A stretch of 8,894 nucleotides of DNA, from contig DAOWGR010000146.1 in NCBI GenBank assembly GCA_030637365.1, forward strand, positions 1 through 8,894. Reading direction: 5' to 3'. Positions 1 to 5,239 of the stretch are shown here, one piece after another. Numbering within the stretch: the first letter of the stretch is position 1; every line of letters begins with the position of its first letter. The translations under genes and the position numbers were made by a program. A model generated the notes under the pieces. The model searched no databases and was not told where the DNA came from. It was given only the letters and a program-made list of their open reading frames with translations. Source of the DNA: Elusimicrobiota bacterium (GTDB lineage: Bacteria; Elusimicrobiota; Elusimicrobia; Elusimicrobiales; UBA9959).

Positions 1-1
1 A

Positions 2-133
2 ATGCCCGGCGATCACACCGAGATAACGGTGGAATTGATAATGCCGATAGCCATGGATAAAGGCTTAAGGTTCGCGATAAGAGAAGGCGGACATACGGTG
101 GGAGCCGGAGTGGTAACGGAAGTTGTGGAATAA
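2..133 (+). CDS. tuf: Elongation factor Tu, C-terminal end (partial)
   Basis: This is the last 43 codons of EF-Tu, the GTPase that delivers aminoacyl-tRNA to the ribosomal A site; the 5' part lies outside the window. The reading frame ends at TAA 131-133. The visible peptide is the end of the third beta-barrel domain: an MPGD turn, then VELI-PIAM, then GLRFAIREGG and TVGAGVV close to the C-terminus. These are near-invariant EF-Tu signatures. The usual Arg of the GGRTVGAG motif is His here (GGHTVGAG), a mild substitution. rpmG and tRNA-Trp follow, which is the common bacterial order tuf-rpmG-trnW-secE-nusG. The identification is secure. The coordinate 2 is simply the first complete codon in the window, not a start codon. 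Confidence 0.96.
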   Translation: MPGDHTEITVELIMPIAMDKGLRFAIREGGHTVGAGVVTEVVE

Positions 134-330
134 TAAAAGAAACAAGAGGCATAGACAAGAGTAAGCAGTAAATAGTAACGAGTAAATAGTAAATTAAGGT
201 TATTCACATAGTTCACGACACTTAATGAGCCGGAGGCTCGTTGTTCCGGAAACTCCTTTTACTAATTACGAATTACTTATTACTAAACTATCTTGACCTC
301 TGACTTCTACGAGACAATTAAGGATATAAT
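134..330. repeat. tuf-rpmG spacer with imperfect inverted repeat and GGA-loop hairpin
   Basis: No gene is visible in this 197-base spacer, but it is structured. A purine-rich tract (about 134-166) is followed by a tract built on AGTAAATAGTAA (167-193). A matching tract in the opposite orientation lies at 258-284: the reverse complement of the second matches the first at 21 of 27 positions by hand alignment. Between the arms is a compact stem-loop at 224-242, with arms AATGAGCC and GGCTCGTT (one G-T pair) and loop GGA, followed by the palindrome TTCCGGAA at 244-251. The whole spacer could fold into one long imperfect hairpin. It lacks a U-tract after a GC stem, so it does not look like an intrinsic terminator. 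A degenerate miniature element or a locally amplified simple sequence are both possible. Confidence 0.6.
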
Positions 331-486
331 ATGGCAGACAGAGTTATAATCACACTTGCTTGTTCAAAGTGCAAAAACAAAAATTATCACTTTCAACGCG
401 GAAAGAAGAAGGATTTTAAGATTGAGTTGAAAAAATTTTGTAAAGCTTGCGGCAAGCAAGTGCTTCATAAACAAACTAAGGGATAA
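331..486 (+). CDS. rpmG: 50S ribosomal protein L33, zinc-binding form
   Basis: This small 51-residue gene encodes L33, a component of the large ribosomal subunit near the E site. The protein begins MADRVIITLACSKC and carries two CxxC knuckles, Cys11/Cys14 and Cys37/Cys40, so it is the zinc-coordinating (C+) version rather than a zinc-independent paralogue. Its length matches the usual 49-55 residues, and basic residues dominate between the knuckles. The ATG at 331 is preceded by AAGGA at 320-324 with six bases of spacing. Placement between tuf and tRNA-Trp/secE is the standard bacterial arrangement. Confidence is high although the gene is short. Confidence 0.95.
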   Translation: MADRVIITLACSKCKNKNYHFQRGKKKDFKIELKKFCKACGKQVLHKQTKG

Positions 487-493
487 TTCTTAA

Positions 494-565
494 GGGAGCG
501 TCGGTTAAGTGGTAAACCAGCGGTCTCCAAAACCGCGACTGAGGGTTCGAGTCCTTCCGCTCCCG
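494..565 (+). tRNA. trnW: tRNA-Trp (anticodon CCA)
   Basis: A full cloverleaf can be drawn by hand. The acceptor stem is GGGAGCG 494-500 with CGCTCCC 558-564, with discriminator G565. The D stem is GGTT 503-506 with AACC 515-518. The anticodon stem is GCGGT 520-524 with ACCGC 532-536, around the loop CTCCAAA 525-531, which puts anticodon CCA at 527-529. The variable loop is four bases, GACT. The T stem is GAGGG 541-545 with CCTTC 553-557 (one G-T pair), around TTCGAGT. G at the discriminator position fits bacterial tRNA-Trp. The 3' CCA is not encoded and must be added enzymatically. Position just upstream of secE is typical. Confidence 0.97.
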
Positions 566-626
566 GTCCGTATAATTGTTTGTTTAAAAATTTTAAGGTT
601 AAGAAATGCTATAATTTAAGGAAATT

Positions 627-815
627 ATGGGAAAAATAATAGATTTTTTAAAAGGCGTATACGAAGAGCTTTCAAAAGTAACATGGCTGAATCGTCAGGA
701 TGTTATAAAGTCCACCATAGCGGTGACTGTGGTTGTTATATTGGTCTCCATCTATATAAGTTTGGTTGATTTTGGGCTTTCAAAAATAATCGGCAGTTTG
801 ATTGGAGGTCGGTAA
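627..815 (+). CDS. secE: Preprotein translocase subunit SecE
   Basis: This 62-residue protein is the minimal single-span type of SecE, which clamps SecY in the inner-membrane protein translocon. An amphipathic cytoplasmic helix carries the family signature at residues 14-24 (ELSKVTW followed by LNRQD). One hydrophobic span follows at about 28-50, then a short polar end, GGR. Length agrees with the short SecE of most bacteria, as opposed to the three-span enterobacterial form. The ATG at 627 is preceded by AAGGA 618-622. Only five bases separate its stop from nusG, and the nusG Shine-Dalgarno GGAGGT lies inside the last secE codons. This indicates one transcript and probable translational coupling. 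Confidence 0.95.
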   Translation: MGKIIDFLKGVYEELSKVTWLNRQDVIKSTIAVTVVVILVSIYISLVDFGLSKIIGSLIGGR

Positions 816-820
816 AATAT

Positions 821-1351
821 ATGGAAAGAGGTTGGTATGTAATTCACACCCGAACGGGTTTTGAAGATCGTGTGCACAAAGTTATTCAGCAAAAAGTGGA
901 TAGCAATGAGCTTTACAATAAAGTTTTCGGAATATTGGTTCCGACGGAAGATATAATACAGGTAAAACAAAATAAGAAAGAGGTTCGCAAAAGAAAGTTT
1001 TTCCCCGGTTATGTTTTGGTTGAAATGGATCTTAACAATGAGACATATTGGGCGATTAAAGGCATACAGGGAGTATCCGGTTTTCTCGGCGATCCAAAGC
1101 CGGTTCCTCTTCAAGAGCGCGAAGCTCAGAAAATACTTGAATTGGTCAATATCTCCAGCCAAGAAAAACCAAAGCCCGCCGTCCAGTTTGAAAAAGGCGA
1201 GAATATAAGAATTACGGAAGGCGCGTTCAAGCATTTTATGGGCGTGGTTGAGCAAGTAAACGAGCAAAAATCCAAACTTAAAGTTACGGTAACCGTATTT
1301 GACAGGCCTACGCCTGTGGAATTGGATTTTCTCCAGGTTGAAAAAGTTTAG
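821..1351 (+). CDS. nusG: Transcription termination/antitermination protein NusG
   Basis: NusG binds the clamp of RNA polymerase, and through its KOW domain contacts Rho or ribosomal protein S10, linking transcription to translation. The 176-residue protein has the N-terminal NGN domain at about 4-110, opening with WYVIHTRTGFEDRV and including RKRKFFPGYVLVEM at 56-69. The KOW domain spans about 122-176 and ends VELDFLQVEKV. Length is normal for a two-domain NusG (about 175-185). Small departures from consensus are ITEGAF where GPF is usual and FDRPTPVEL where FGRxTPVEL is usual. The GGAGGT at 804-809 lies inside the end of secE and supports the ATG at 821. rplK follows after 44 bases. Confidence 0.97.
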   Translation: MERGWYVIHTRTGFEDRVHKVIQQKVDSNELYNKVFGILVPTEDIIQVKQNKKEVRKRKFFPGYVLVEMDLNNETYWAIKGIQGVSGFLGDPKPVPLQEREAQKILELVNISSQEKPKPAVQFEKGENIRITEGAFKHFMGVVEQVNEQKSKLKVTVTVFDRPTPVELDFLQVEKV

Positions 1352-1395
1352 GTTTTTTAATTATTAAAGCATCAAAAAGGATAAGGTAAATACAT

Positions 1396-1827
1396 ATGGC
1401 AAAAATTAAAAAAGTAAAAGCTTTTATTAAGTTGCAAGTTCCGGCGGGAGCCGCAAATCCCGCGCCTCCGATTGGTCCCGCTTTAGGGCAGCATGGCGTT
1501 AATATAATGGATTTTTGCAAGCAGTTCAATGAGAAAACAAAAAAAATGGAATCGGGAGTTCCCATTCCCGTGGTTATAACCGTTTTTGAAGACAGAACTT
1601 TTTCATTTATCACTAAAATGCCTCCAATGTCGGCGCTTATAAAAAAGGTGGCGGGACTCGCAAAAGGTTCCGGCGAACCAAATAAGAACAAAGTCGGTAA
1701 ATTAAATCTTACGCAGATTGAAGAAGTGGCTAAGCAGAAGATGCCCGATCTTAACACCAAAGATATAAAAGAAGCCATGCAAATGGTTAGAGGCACTGCC
1801 AGAAGCATGGGCATAGAAACAGAATAA
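1396..1827 (+). CDS. rplK: 50S ribosomal protein L11
   Basis: L11 binds 23S rRNA at the GTPase-associated centre, and with L10/L7-L12 supports factor binding and stringent-response sensing. The product has 143 residues, normal for the family. The N-terminal domain has the proline-rich signature VPAGAANPAPPIGPALGQHG at 15-34, the region of the thiostrepton site. The C-terminal RNA-binding domain covers about 75-143 and has the conserved run ending VRGTARSMGIE. The ATG at 1396 is preceded by AAGGTA at 1383-1388. The gene is followed by rplA after an unusually long 131-base spacer rather than the usual near-contiguous junction. Confidence 0.97.
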   Translation: MAKIKKVKAFIKLQVPAGAANPAPPIGPALGQHGVNIMDFCKQFNEKTKKMESGVPIPVVITVFEDRTFSFITKMPPMSALIKKVAGLAKGSGEPNKNKVGKLNLTQIEEVAKQKMPDLNTKDIKEAMQMVRGTARSMGIETE

Positions 1828-1958
1828 AGAGAGAGAGAAGCAAGAGGTAAGAAGCCAGAAGGAAGATTTGTAAGGATGTTCCCTATGCTTTTGAATTGTA
1901 AATTGTTGTACAGAGGAAGCTGTTAAAAAGCGGCGATAATACCTCAGGGAGAATACTA
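1828..1958. other. rplK-rplA spacer, purine tract and possible folded leader
   Basis: This 131-base spacer has no credible reading frame. It opens with an almost pure purine tract directly after the rplK stop (AGAGAGAGAGAAGC and on to about 1867), which resembles the tract following tuf. The second half has weak pairing possibilities, for example ACAG-AGGAAG-CTGT at about 1910-1923. AGGGAG at 1946-1951 is the Shine-Dalgarno of rplA. L1 represses its own operon through an mRNA site in other bacteria, so an L1 operator here is conceivable, but I see no convincing copy of the rRNA binding site. Function is unknown. Confidence 0.4.
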
Positions 1959-2642
1959 ATGGGCAAAAGAATAGACAATATAAAGAAAGAATTGGATGTG
2001 AATAAAGTATATTCGCTTGAAGAGGCTGTTGAGCTTGTGAAAAAAAACGCTACGGCTAAATTTGACGAAACCGTTGAAGTTCATGTGAAACTTGGAATAG
2101 ACCCCAAGCATTCGGATCAGCAGGTCAGAAATATTATTTCTCTTCCGCATGGAACGGGAAAAACGAAAAAAGTCGCCGTTATAGCCAAAGGCGAAAAAGC
2201 CAAGGAAGCTCAAAACGCGGGAGCCGATTTATACGGCGGTTCCGATATTATTGATGAGATAGCCAAAGGCAATATGAATTTTGACGTTCTTGTTGTTACG
2301 CCGGATTTAATGAAGGATGTGGCAAAGCTGGGTAAAATACTCGGACCTCGCGGACTTATGCCCAATCCAAAGAGCGGAACGGTTACATTTGATGTGAAAA
2401 CGGCTGTTAAAGAGCTTAAAGCCGGAAGAATAGAGTTTAAATCCGATGCTCATGGAATCATTCATTCGCCCATTGGAAAAGTTTCTTTTCCAAGTCAAAA
2501 TATCGTGGAGAATTTAAAAGCCATTATGGACGCTATTATCAGGCATAAGCCTTCGGCGTCTAAAGGCGTATATCTTCAATCCATTTTTATAACTTCCACA
2601 ATGGGTCCCAGCTTTAGTATAGATAAAAATATAAAATTTTAA
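1959..2642 (+). CDS. rplA: 50S ribosomal protein L1
   Basis: L1 forms the mobile L1 stalk of the large subunit, helps release E-site tRNA, and in many bacteria represses its own mRNA. The 227-residue length is typical. Domain I, built from both termini, includes the FDETVEVHVKLGIDPKHSDQ block at 35-54. Domain II (about 70-160) contains the strongly conserved LGKILGPRGLMPNPKSGTV at 124-142. The C-terminal part has KPSASKGVY and the strand TSTMGPS. The ATG at 1959 is preceded by AGGGAG with seven bases of spacing. The usual downstream partner rplJ is absent; hppA begins 40 bases after the stop. Confidence 0.97.
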   Translation: MGKRIDNIKKELDVNKVYSLEEAVELVKKNATAKFDETVEVHVKLGIDPKHSDQQVRNIISLPHGTGKTKKVAVIAKGEKAKEAQNAGADLYGGSDIIDEIAKGNMNFDVLVVTPDLMKDVAKLGKILGPRGLMPNPKSGTVTFDVKTAVKELKAGRIEFKSDAHGIIHSPIGKVSFPSQNIVENLKAIMDAIIRHKPSASKGVYLQSIFITSTMGPSFSIDKNIKF

Positions 2643-2647
2643 ACTTC

Positions 2648-2668
2648 TAAGGATTGGAACAATCCTTA
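2648..2668 (+). promoter_or_regulatory. Perfect 9-bp hairpin between rplA and hppA
   Basis: TAAGGATTG 2648-2656 and CAATCCTTA 2660-2668 are exact reverse complements around a GAA loop. The hairpin begins six bases after the rplA stop and ends just before AAGGGG (2671-2676), the Shine-Dalgarno of hppA. There is no U-run, so a terminator is unlikely. A processing site, an mRNA-stability element or a device separating expression of rplA and hppA would all fit. The structure is directly visible; any role is inferred. Confidence 0.6.
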
Positions 2669-2682
2669 ACAAGGGGAAAAAC

Positions 2683-5073
2683 ATGCGAAAATTAAAAACT
2701 TTTGTGATGGGCATATTTGCTTTTGCTATTTTAACACCGGCGGCGTTTGCCGGCGAAGCGGATCTTATAATACCGGACCTTTCTTCGGTAAATTTTTTAG
2801 GCATGTCCGGGCATAATTTGCTTGTTTGGGGTTTATTCATATGCGCCTTGGGTATATTATTCGGTCTTTTGCAGTCCTTTCAGATAAAAAAACTTCCCGT
2901 TCATAAATCCATGAAGGAAATTTCAGAACTCATTTATTCCACTTGTAAAACATATTTATTCACTCAAGGAAAATTTATCGCCATACTTTGGGTTTTTATC
3001 GCGTCCATAATGGTGATATACTTCGGTTTTCTTCTTCATCATCCCGTCAGTCAGGTTGCCATTATAATTTTTTTCAGCATTGTCGGCATCTTGGGCAGTT
3101 ATACCGTGGCATGGTTTGGAATAAGAATAAACACTTATGCCAATTCAAGAACAGCCTTTGCCAGCCTTAATTCCACCGCTTATCCCACAATGGCCATTCC
3201 GCTTAAAGCCGGAATGAGCATAGGAATGCTTCTCATTAGCATTGAATTGCTGATAATGCTGCTGATACTTTTGTTTATTCCCGGAAAATACGCCGGAGCC
3301 TGTTTTATAGGTTTTGCCATAGGCGAATCATTGGGCGCCGCCGCGCTTAGAATAGCAGGGGGAATATTTACCAAAATAGCGGATATAGGCTCCGACTTAA
3401 TGAAAATAGTTTTTAAAATAAAAGAGGATGATGTTAGAAATCCCGGAGTTATCGCGGATTGCACAGGAGATAACGCCGGCGATTCCGTGGGGCCGACAGC
3501 CGATGGTTTTGAAACTTACGGCGTAACGGGAGTCGCGCTTATAGCTTTCATAGTTTTGGCTGTGCCTGAAGCCGTAACGCAGGTAAAATTACTGGTTTGG
3601 ATATTTGTCATGCGCATCGGCATGATAGCCACAAGCGCCATATCCTACTGGATTAACGGTTTAATATCCAAAGCAAGATTCGGCCAAGCAAAGAAATTTG
3701 ATTTTGAAAGCCCGCTTACGTCTCTTGTGTGGCTCACTTCCTTTGTTTGCATAGGAGCCACTTACATTTTGTCTTATATGCTTATACCGGAGCTTGGCGA
3801 TGGTTCGCTTTGGTGGAAACTTTCCACAATAATAAGCTGTGGAACCATAGCCGGAGCCGTTATTCCGGAACTTGTTAAAATTTTCACTTCGGTTAATTCT
3901 TCTCATGTTAAAGAAGTCGTGACGGCGTCTGAAAAAGGCGGAGCTTCTTTGAATATATTATCCGGTCTTGTAGCCGGAAATTTTGCCGCTTATTGGCTGG
4001 GGGTTGCCATAATATCTTTAATGTCGGTGGCGTATATTGTAAGTTCTTTCGGTTTGGGAACCATTATGAACGCTCCGGCAATATTCTCCTTTGGTTTGGT
4101 CGCTTTCGGGTTTTTGGGCATGGGGCCCGTGACCATAGCGGTGGATTCTTACGGACCGGTAACCGATAATGCTCAGTCCATTTATGAATTGTCCATGATA
4201 GAAACCATTCCCGGCATAAAGGAAGATGTAAAAAAAGATTTTGGTTTTGAACTTGATTTTGAGAATGCCAAAATGAAATTGGAAGAAAACGATGGAGCGG
4301 GAAATACTTTTAAAGCTACGGCCAAGCCCGTGCTTATCGGCACCGCGGTGGTGGGAGCGACCACGCTTATATTCGCCATAATAGAGGTGTTAAATAAAAC
4401 TTTCCCCGGCCAGGTTGAAGCGGGGCTTTCCATTCTCAATCCGGTGTTTTTATTGGGGTTGATAACGGGCGGGGCCATTATATTCTGGTTTACCGGAGCG
4501 ACAATTCAAGCCGTTACAACGGGAGCTTACAGAGCGGTTGAGTTTATTAAGGATAATATTCATCTTGAAGAGGGCGCTACAAAAGCCTCTACGGAAGATT
4601 CAAAAAAAGTGGTTGAAATTTGCACGCAATACGCGCAGAAAGGAATGTTTAATATTTTTCTGGCCGTGTTTTTCAGCACTTTGGCTTTTGCCTGTTTGAA
4701 TCATTTCTTCTTCATAGGTTATCTCATATCAATAGCCATATTCGGCCTTTATCAGGCTTTGTTTATGGCTAATGCGGGCGGAGCCTGGGATAATGCAAAA
4801 AAACTGGTTGAAACCTCTCTAAATATGAAAAACACGCCGCTTCATGACGCCAGCATTGTGGGTGATACCGTGGGAGATCCTTTTAAAGACACTTCGTCGG
4901 TGGCCATGAATCCGATAATTAAATTCACGACGCTTTTCGGGCTTTTGGCGGTGGAATTGGCTATTACTCTTAAACCCGCGATTGCTAAAACGGCATCCGC
5001 CGTATTCTTTATTTTGGCCCTTGTGTTTATTTGGCGTTCATTTTATTCAATGCGGATAAAGATTGAAAAATAA
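2683..5073 (+). CDS. hppA: Membrane-bound ion-pumping pyrophosphatase, divergent K+-independent type
   Basis: This 796-residue polytopic protein hydrolyses PPi to 2 Pi and uses the energy to export H+ (or Na+) across the membrane. The active-site blocks are present: IFTKIADIGSD (Lys231, Asp234, Asp238), DDVRNPGVIAD then GDNAGDS (249-268), YGPVTDNA (490-497), ANAGGAWDNAKK (696-707) and GDTVGDPFKD (727-736, with Asp728, Asp732, Lys735 and Asp736). At the K+-determining site the sequence reads GNTFK with Lys544, where K+-dependent enzymes have Ala and K+-independent ones Lys (GNTTK). K+ independence is therefore predicted. The text after GDNAGDS, notably TADGFETYGVTG, differs strongly from canonical GADLFESY. 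Residues 1-23 look like a signal peptide (basic start, hydrophobic core, AFA before Gly). An enlarged cytoplasmic loop lies at about 499-540. Transport of H+ is the best guess; Na+ is not excluded by sequence alone. The Shine-Dalgarno AAGGGG supports the ATG. Confidence 0.93.
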   Translation: MRKLKTFVMGIFAFAILTPAAFAGEADLIIPDLSSVNFLGMSGHNLLVWGLFICALGILFGLLQSFQIKKLPVHKSMKEISELIYSTCKTYLFTQGKFIAILWVFIASIMVIYFGFLLHHPVSQVAIIIFFSIVGILGSYTVAWFGIRINTYANSRTAFASLNSTAYPTMAIPLKAGMSIGMLLISIELLIMLLILLFIPGKYAGACFIGFAIGESLGAAALRIAGGIFTKIADIGSDLMKIVFKIKEDDVRNPGVIADCTGDNAGDSVGPTADGFETYGVTGVALIAFIVLAVPEAVTQVKLLVWIFVMRIGMIATSAISYWINGLISKARFGQAKKFDFESPLTSLVWLTSFVCIGATYILSYMLIPELGDGSLWWKLSTIISCGTIAGAVIPELVKIFTSVNSSHVKEVVTASEKGGASLNILSGLVAGNFAAYWLGVAIISLMSVAYIVSSFGLGTIMNAPAIFSFGLVAFGFLGMGPVTIAVDSYGPVTDNAQSIYELSMIETIPGIKEDVKKDFGFELDFENAKMKLEENDGAGNTFKATAKPVLIGTAVVGATTLIFAIIEVLNKTFPGQVEAGLSILNPVFLLGLITGGAIIFWFTGATIQAVTTGAYRAVEFIKDNIHLEEGATKASTEDSKKVVEICTQYAQKGMFNIFLAVFFSTLAFACLNHFFFIGYLISIAIFGLYQALFMANAGGAWDNAKKLVETSLNMKNTPLHDASIVGDTVGDPFKDTSSVAMNPIIKFTTLFGLLAVELAITLKPAIAKTASAVFFILALVFIWRSFYSMRIKIEK

Positions 5074-5093
5074 AAACCGCTCAATTAAGTTTT

Positions 5094-5126
5094 AAAAAAC
5101 TCCGCGATTGCGGAGTTTTTTATTTA
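5094..5126 (+). terminator. Intrinsic terminator after hppA
   Basis: A 12-bp stem, AAAAAACTCCGC 5094-5105 with GCGGAGTTTTTT 5110-5121, closes on a GATT loop. Its GC-rich core is ACTCCGC/GCGGAGT. A U-tract forms the 3' side and runs on into ATTT. This is a textbook Rho-independent terminator 20 bases past the hppA stop, and it marks the end of the tuf/secE/nusG/rpl/hppA block. The A-run on the 5' side gives it a partly bidirectional look, but no minus-strand gene converges on it. Confidence 0.92.
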
Positions 5127-5135
5127 TTGCGAATC

Positions 5136-5213
5136 ATTGGTCTGACAATATTTGATATTTGTATTTAGGATTTGTGTATTATTTGGGATTTGTTATTTGA
5201 ATTTTGGAATTTT
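5136..5213. repeat. Degenerate GATTTG-type low-complexity tract
   Basis: Between the hppA terminator and the next gene lies an AT-rich tract made of loosely repeated units such as GGATTTGTGTATTATTTG (5168-5185) and GGGATTTGTTATTTG (5184-5198). No reading frame with family features is visible. The promoter of the downstream gene is expected here. TTGGTC 5138-5143 and TATTTA 5162-5167, 18 bases apart, are only a weak candidate pair. Confidence 0.4.
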
Positions 5214-5238
5214 AGTTCCGACCGGAGGTCGGCTAACT
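5214..5238 (+). promoter_or_regulatory. Hairpin covering the Shine-Dalgarno of the DUF218 gene
   Basis: CCGACC 5218-5223 pairs exactly with GGTCGG 5227-5232 around a GGA loop. AGTT 5214-5217 can extend the stem by pairing with AACT 5235-5238 across a two-base bulge. The only good ribosome-binding sequence for the next gene, GGAGG at 5224-5228, is split between the loop and the 3' arm, ten or so bases before the GTG at 5240. Folding could therefore limit initiation. The pairing is seen; the control is inferred. Confidence 0.55.
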
Positions 5239-5239
5239 T

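Noticed and set aside
293..330. TTGACC (293-298) and TATAAT (325-330) as a promoter for rpmG
   Set aside because: The spacing is 26 bases, and the -10 box touches the ATG at 331, so the mRNA would lack the AAGGA ribosome-binding site.
571..576. TATAAT just after tRNA-Trp as a secE promoter
   Set aside because: The only possible -35 (TTCGAG) is a poor match inside the tRNA T-loop. Co-transcription with the tRNA is simpler.
607..615. Extended -10 (TGCTATAAT) ahead of secE
   Set aside because: Transcription would start about at 622, removing the AAGGA site at 618-622, and no -35 element lies at proper distance.
752..1267. Minus-strand open frame of 171 codons opposite nusG
   Set aside because: It lies wholly antisense to the end of secE and nusG, has no recognisable family features, and nusG explains the sequence.
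1308..1814. Minus-strand open frame of 168 codons opposite rplK
   Set aside because: It mirrors the L11 coding sequence. Its composition (Pro/Phe/Ala runs) is what the reverse complement of L11 codons would give.
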